A stretch of 64,000 nt of DNA, taken from Atopsyche davidsoni. Its lineage: Eukaryota; Arthropoda; Insecta; Trichoptera; Hydrobiosidae. Position 1 is the first letter of the stretch. Each line of letters opens with the position of its first letter. A program made the translations under genes and the position numbers. The DNA is taken from positions 10,001 through 74,000 of the forward strand of contig JAILWY010000029.1 in the NCBI GenBank assembly GCA_022113835.1, in the 5' to 3' direction. The notes beneath the pieces are model-generated. The model was not told where the DNA came from. It did no database searches and saw nothing but the letters and a program-made list of their open reading frames with translations. Positions 61,278 to 64,000 of this stretch are shown here, piece by piece.

Positions 61278-61476
61278 CTTCGACGGGGCGCCGCTTGTTG
61301 GTCTGCGCGGCCCTCAGCTGCCCCATGGAGACGCTCTTGCGCGGCTGACCCTCGGCTCCGCCCGCGCCGCCGGCCGCCGGACGCTCGCCGTCGCGGGGCC
61401 ACGCGAACTGGTTGCGGTACTCGCTGCCACCGGGAGCGCCGGCGCCGCCCTTCTCCGCTATCGACGGAGACGTCAG
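61278..61476 (-). CDS. MDM1: MDM1 homolog, visible exon 4
   Basis: 199 nt, acceptor TTGTGTTCCAG, donor GAAG|GTAACC, phase 0 in, phase 1 out. Contains SEYRNQFAWPR, the clearest copy of the MDM1 SEY-x-(x)-F-x-W repeat, then KSVSMGQLRAAQTNKRRPVEG. In vertebrates these short repeats lie in the microtubule-binding N-terminal half (for example SEYQRNFLWK). Confidence 0.85.
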
Positions 61477-62237
61477 CTGGAACACAACGCAGCCTGCCGT
61501 CAAAAATAACGGAATAAACTGCGGGACTCGGGGGACGGGACGGGTGCGCCGCCCCGGTCTCTCCCTCCCTGCGATCCGGGTACCTCTCCCGCGTACTTAT
61601 CTCTAGTTCGGTATCGCGTTCGGGTGCTATCACGAGCGAGTCAAAATCTCTATTTCTAAGTAGTCATAAGGAAAAAATTAAACCCACTCCCCGCCAACGG
61701 AAATCAAAAATACCCTCGTCTCTTGTGTCCGCTCGCATGAACTGTCATATATATTTGCCAATCTCATTCGATCCCGATAAAAACCAAACCAAAGTGGGCG
61801 GGCGGAGGTGGTAAGACGTCGCCCGGCGAGCAGATGGCCGCACACATCGGCATGACGAGCACGAGCCGGTTTGACGGGCAATCGGGCAGAACGGCGCCAG
61901 AATCCATCACAATTTACGCCAATTTAGTGAACAAACGAAATTTTGACGAGCAGGGCGCGCAGAGGGACGCGTCTCGATACTATAATTATTAAACATTACT
62001 TTCAAATATTTTTTATAGTAGATTCTTTATAAAATATAAGTTTTACATACTTTTATGAAATATTTTTAAAAATACCCTAGAATCACCTACTAGAAAATAA
62101 GACCCGGAGTCTTGGGTTATCCCTCGCATTCACCTCTGATCACCCGTTCGGGGGGTTACGTCTCCCGTTCGTGGAGTTTTGCGAGCGTCTGCTTTTACAG
62201 GCAGACTCCTCAGCCTCCCGTGCGGCCCCTCGGTTAC

Positions 62238-62381
62238 CTTCTCCTCCACGGTGTCGGTCCAGTTGCGCGGTGGGGGCCCCGGCGCGGGGATGTGCGCCTG
62301 CCCGTTGGCCTGCGCCCTCGGCCCCTCGGACTTGCTGCGGCGTTCCCCGCGGCTGGCCAGGTACTTAGTCCGCTCCATCGA
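62238..62381 (-). CDS. MDM1: MDM1 homolog, visible exon 3
   Basis: 144 nt (48 codons), acceptor CCGGTTGCAG, donor GAGAAG|GTAACC, phase 0 in and out. Encodes SMERTKYLASRGERRSKSEG and a Pro/Ala-rich stretch ending NWTDTVEEK. Confidence 0.78.
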
Positions 62382-62488
62382 CTGCAACCGGAAACATACT
62401 GTCACGAAACGCAGCGCACGCGCGTTGGGAAATGTAAACAATACGTATTCGGAAAGTTCCAAAGCCCCCGCCGGGCTCTCATACTGAC

Positions 62489-62649
62489 CCGCGCCCTGTC
62501 GAGCGTGTAGGAGCCCCCGCCGATGTCCCGGTGGTTGGCGGCCATCCCGGAGGGCAGGCCGGCCGCGGCCGCCTCGAAGATCTCGTTGGTCTTGTACGCC
62601 AGGCCGGGGTACTTCTTTCGCCGAGGCATGGCGGGCTCGATGTTCGGCG
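62489..62649 (-). CDS. MDM1: MDM1 homolog, visible exon 2
   Basis: 161 nt, acceptor TTCGCCGCAG, donor GCGCGG|GTCAGT, phase 1 in, phase 0 out. Encodes MPRRKKYPGLAYKTNEIFEA and a segment ending GGGSYTLDRAR. The internal ATG is not taken as the start because the upstream exon joins in frame and carries a conserved repeat. Confidence 0.8.
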
Positions 62650-62845
62650 CTGCGGCGAAGGGAAAGTCAGTTCTCAGTCAATCGAGTCGAGCGAGCTCAC
62701 TCCGAGCCGAGCTGAGGTGCGCCGAGAGGCACGCTCGAGCGACCGGTGCAAGCCAATGAAGATATTCTGCTTGTTTTTTTATACTTTATGTATTTTATAC
62801 ACAATTGTAATCGTCAACCTTAGTAACATAGCGAGCGGTACTCAC

Positions 62846-62975
62846 CTCGGGGGACGATGGCCTGCGAGGGCAGGGGGGCCCGGCGCACGACGGGCGCCTC
62901 CTCGGCCGGCGCCGCGGCCTGCGCCCCTCCGCGGTACTCGTGCCATCTGTAGGTGCTGCGGTACTCCGAGTGCAG
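62846..62975 (-). CDS. MDM1: MDM1 homolog, visible exon 1 (5'-incomplete gene)
   Basis: 130 nt, acceptor ACCGATTGTTCCAG, donor CGAG|GTGAGT, phase 0 in, phase 1 out. Begins LHSEYRSTYRWHEYR, the first SEY repeat. In vertebrate MDM1 the corresponding SEYQRNFLWK lies only about eight residues after the start methionine, so only a short first coding exon should be missing. I could not find it with confidence in 62,976-64,000; it may lie beyond the window. The thirteen exons total 2,388 nt (795 codons plus stop); human MDM1 has about 714 residues. The protein acts at centrioles and cilia, binding microtubules. Confidence 0.85.
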
Positions 62976-63203
62976 CTGGAACAATCGGTCGGCCGGTTAC
63001 GAAGGGCTCGCTCTCCGCCCGCCATTTAGAAATGGACAGATTCTCATTCAGGAAATTAAATAAACACTGTATTTGAGAAGGCATAGATAATTTCACGCTG
63101 ATAAAAAAAATTACATTGGCCTAAAGTGCCATTCGTCGGATCGTGTAAACTTCCAAATATTTTAACGTCGATGGGACGATGGATAGCTCTTGTTATATTT
63201 CAA

Positions 63204-63430
63204 ATAAAATACTTTTGTGATTTTTTCATATGTTTAATTTTATCGTCGACCGGTTTCGCCACCCTTTCCCGTTGGCATTATCAAACTGAGTGACTGAGAG
63301 ACTAATGCCAACTAGAAAGGTTGACCAAACCGGTCAACGATATAATTAAACATGTGGAAAAATCACAAAAGTATTTTATTTATAATATTAAAATGTAAAT
63401 CCACCGAGAGCTTTCCGTCAAAAATATCGA
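63204..63430. mobile_element. foldback element, diverged copy
   Basis: Inverted-repeat arms ataaaatacttttgtgattt ... gtcgaccggtttcgcc and their complements ending at 63,379, with outer right-arm sequence to about 63,430. Same family as 59,309-59,775. Central loop about 40 bp. Confidence 0.7.
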
Positions 63431-63852
63431 AAAGATCTTGTTATTTTAAATCCAAAGGTAAAATAATATACAAATCGTAAAATCTTGTTTTCTTTTGAAA
63501 TTACCGAGAAAGCGACGGATCGCAGTTACCCGCGACGCCTGAAAGCTCGGGACTTCCTCGCCTCGAGTCGAGGCCGGGTGGGGCGAGTCCCGGCTGTCTG
63601 GTGTCGGCATAGAAAATGCTTCGATCGATGGTTTTCATAAAGACAGCGACATTTTGACATCGGTTTTAATACGGATATGTTTGTATTTATATATATTCAA
63701 ATAAATAAAATTATAAAATGTAACTACTTGATATGCGGGCTGCTTCTTAAAAAGCTTCCCTTCAATAATACCACAACAATCCGTGGGGAGGGAGAGCGCC
63801 ACGGTAATGACTCTTTCAAAGGGTCCCAGTGATTGGTCACGCCTGTCAGTGA

Positions 63853-64000
63853 GCGCAGCCACGCAGCCACGCAGCCACGCAGCCACGCAGCCACGCAGCC
63901 ACGCAGCCACGCAGCCACGCAGCCACGCAGCCACGCAGCCACGCAGCCACGCAGCCACGCAGCCACGCAGCCACGCAGACACGCAGACACGCAGACACGT
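63853..64000. repeat. 8-bp minisatellite ACGCAGCC running off the window
   Basis: About seventeen units of acgcagcc, changing to acgcagac in the last three visible units. The end is cut by the window. All frames are open because the unit lacks stops; this is not a gene. Confidence 0.95.

Larger units (their letters stand above)
46800..64000. other. GC-rich, CpG-rich compositional domain
   Basis: From about 46,800 the sequence changes from strongly AT-rich to blocks of very high GC with many CpG, broken by short AT-rich pieces. It holds the first ten visible exons of MDM1. No other gene was recognised; the many long frames here reflect the scarcity of AT-rich stop codons. Confidence 0.7.

Noticed and set aside
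47571..62900. Many long open frames on both strands of the GC-rich domain
   Set aside because: High GC removes stop codons by chance. The frames overlap exons in wrong phases, are Arg/Pro/Gly/Ala-rich and show no domain.
63635..63990. Repetitive peptide (AAWLRGCV)n
   Set aside because: It is a translation of the 8-bp minisatellite; all frames are open because the unit contains no stop.
63853..64000. CRISPR-like regular repeat
   Set aside because: There are no spacers; it is a simple tandem repeat in a eukaryotic genome.

Overview
The window reads as nuclear DNA of an insect or close arthropod relative. It has spliced exons with GT-AG borders, an errantivirus-type (Metaviridae) LTR element with an envelope-like region, piggyBac, hAT and pogo/Tigger relics, jockey-like and R1-like non-LTR fragments, and a short TTAGG-type run. 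There are no operons or bacterial gene signals. The species cannot be fixed from sequence alone. Bases 1 to about 46,800 are AT-rich and repeat-dominated. From about 46,800 to the end, GC-rich blocks rich in CpG alternate with AT-rich pieces.

Layout: (1) 1-5,111, a decayed errantivirus-like provirus (gag tail, protease, most of RT/RNase H deleted, integrase, envelope-like region, probable 3' LTR). A piggyBac relic lies beside it (5,116-6,150) and a 1.4 kb hAT element with a perfect 8-bp target duplication follows (7,135-8,570). (2) 10,650-23,580, a head-to-tail duplication of a block of about 6-7 kb. Each copy received its own piggyBac insertion. The block carries small exon-like cassettes with good acceptor and donor sites on the minus strand, in two related sequence classes that alternate. 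They are not coding-compatible, and they lie downstream of a GC-rich segment with a strong donor at 24,838. I read this as a candidate spliced long noncoding RNA gene built by repeated exon duplication. (3) 23,581-37,400, retroelement fragments, a (TA)n tract of about 790 bp, and otherwise AT-rich DNA. (4) 37,401-62,975, minus strand: thirteen exons of one protein gene, phase-compatible at every junction, giving 795 codons plus a stop. The SEYR/SEYK repeats, the LRKRAGEYK segment and the C-terminal RFDQFWGKK identify it as an insect homolog of MDM1, the microtubule-binding centriolar protein. The first exon(s) with the start codon were not found.

How it fits together: the only well-supported protein gene is MDM1, transcribed right to left over more than 25 kb. 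Its introns hold a pogo/Tigger MITE, a SINE remnant, a degenerate tandem array of about 100 bp units, G-rich and C-rich arrays beside a 5' splice site, and foldback palindromes. The candidate noncoding RNA gene lies downstream of it in the same orientation. All other coding-like sequence is transposon debris.
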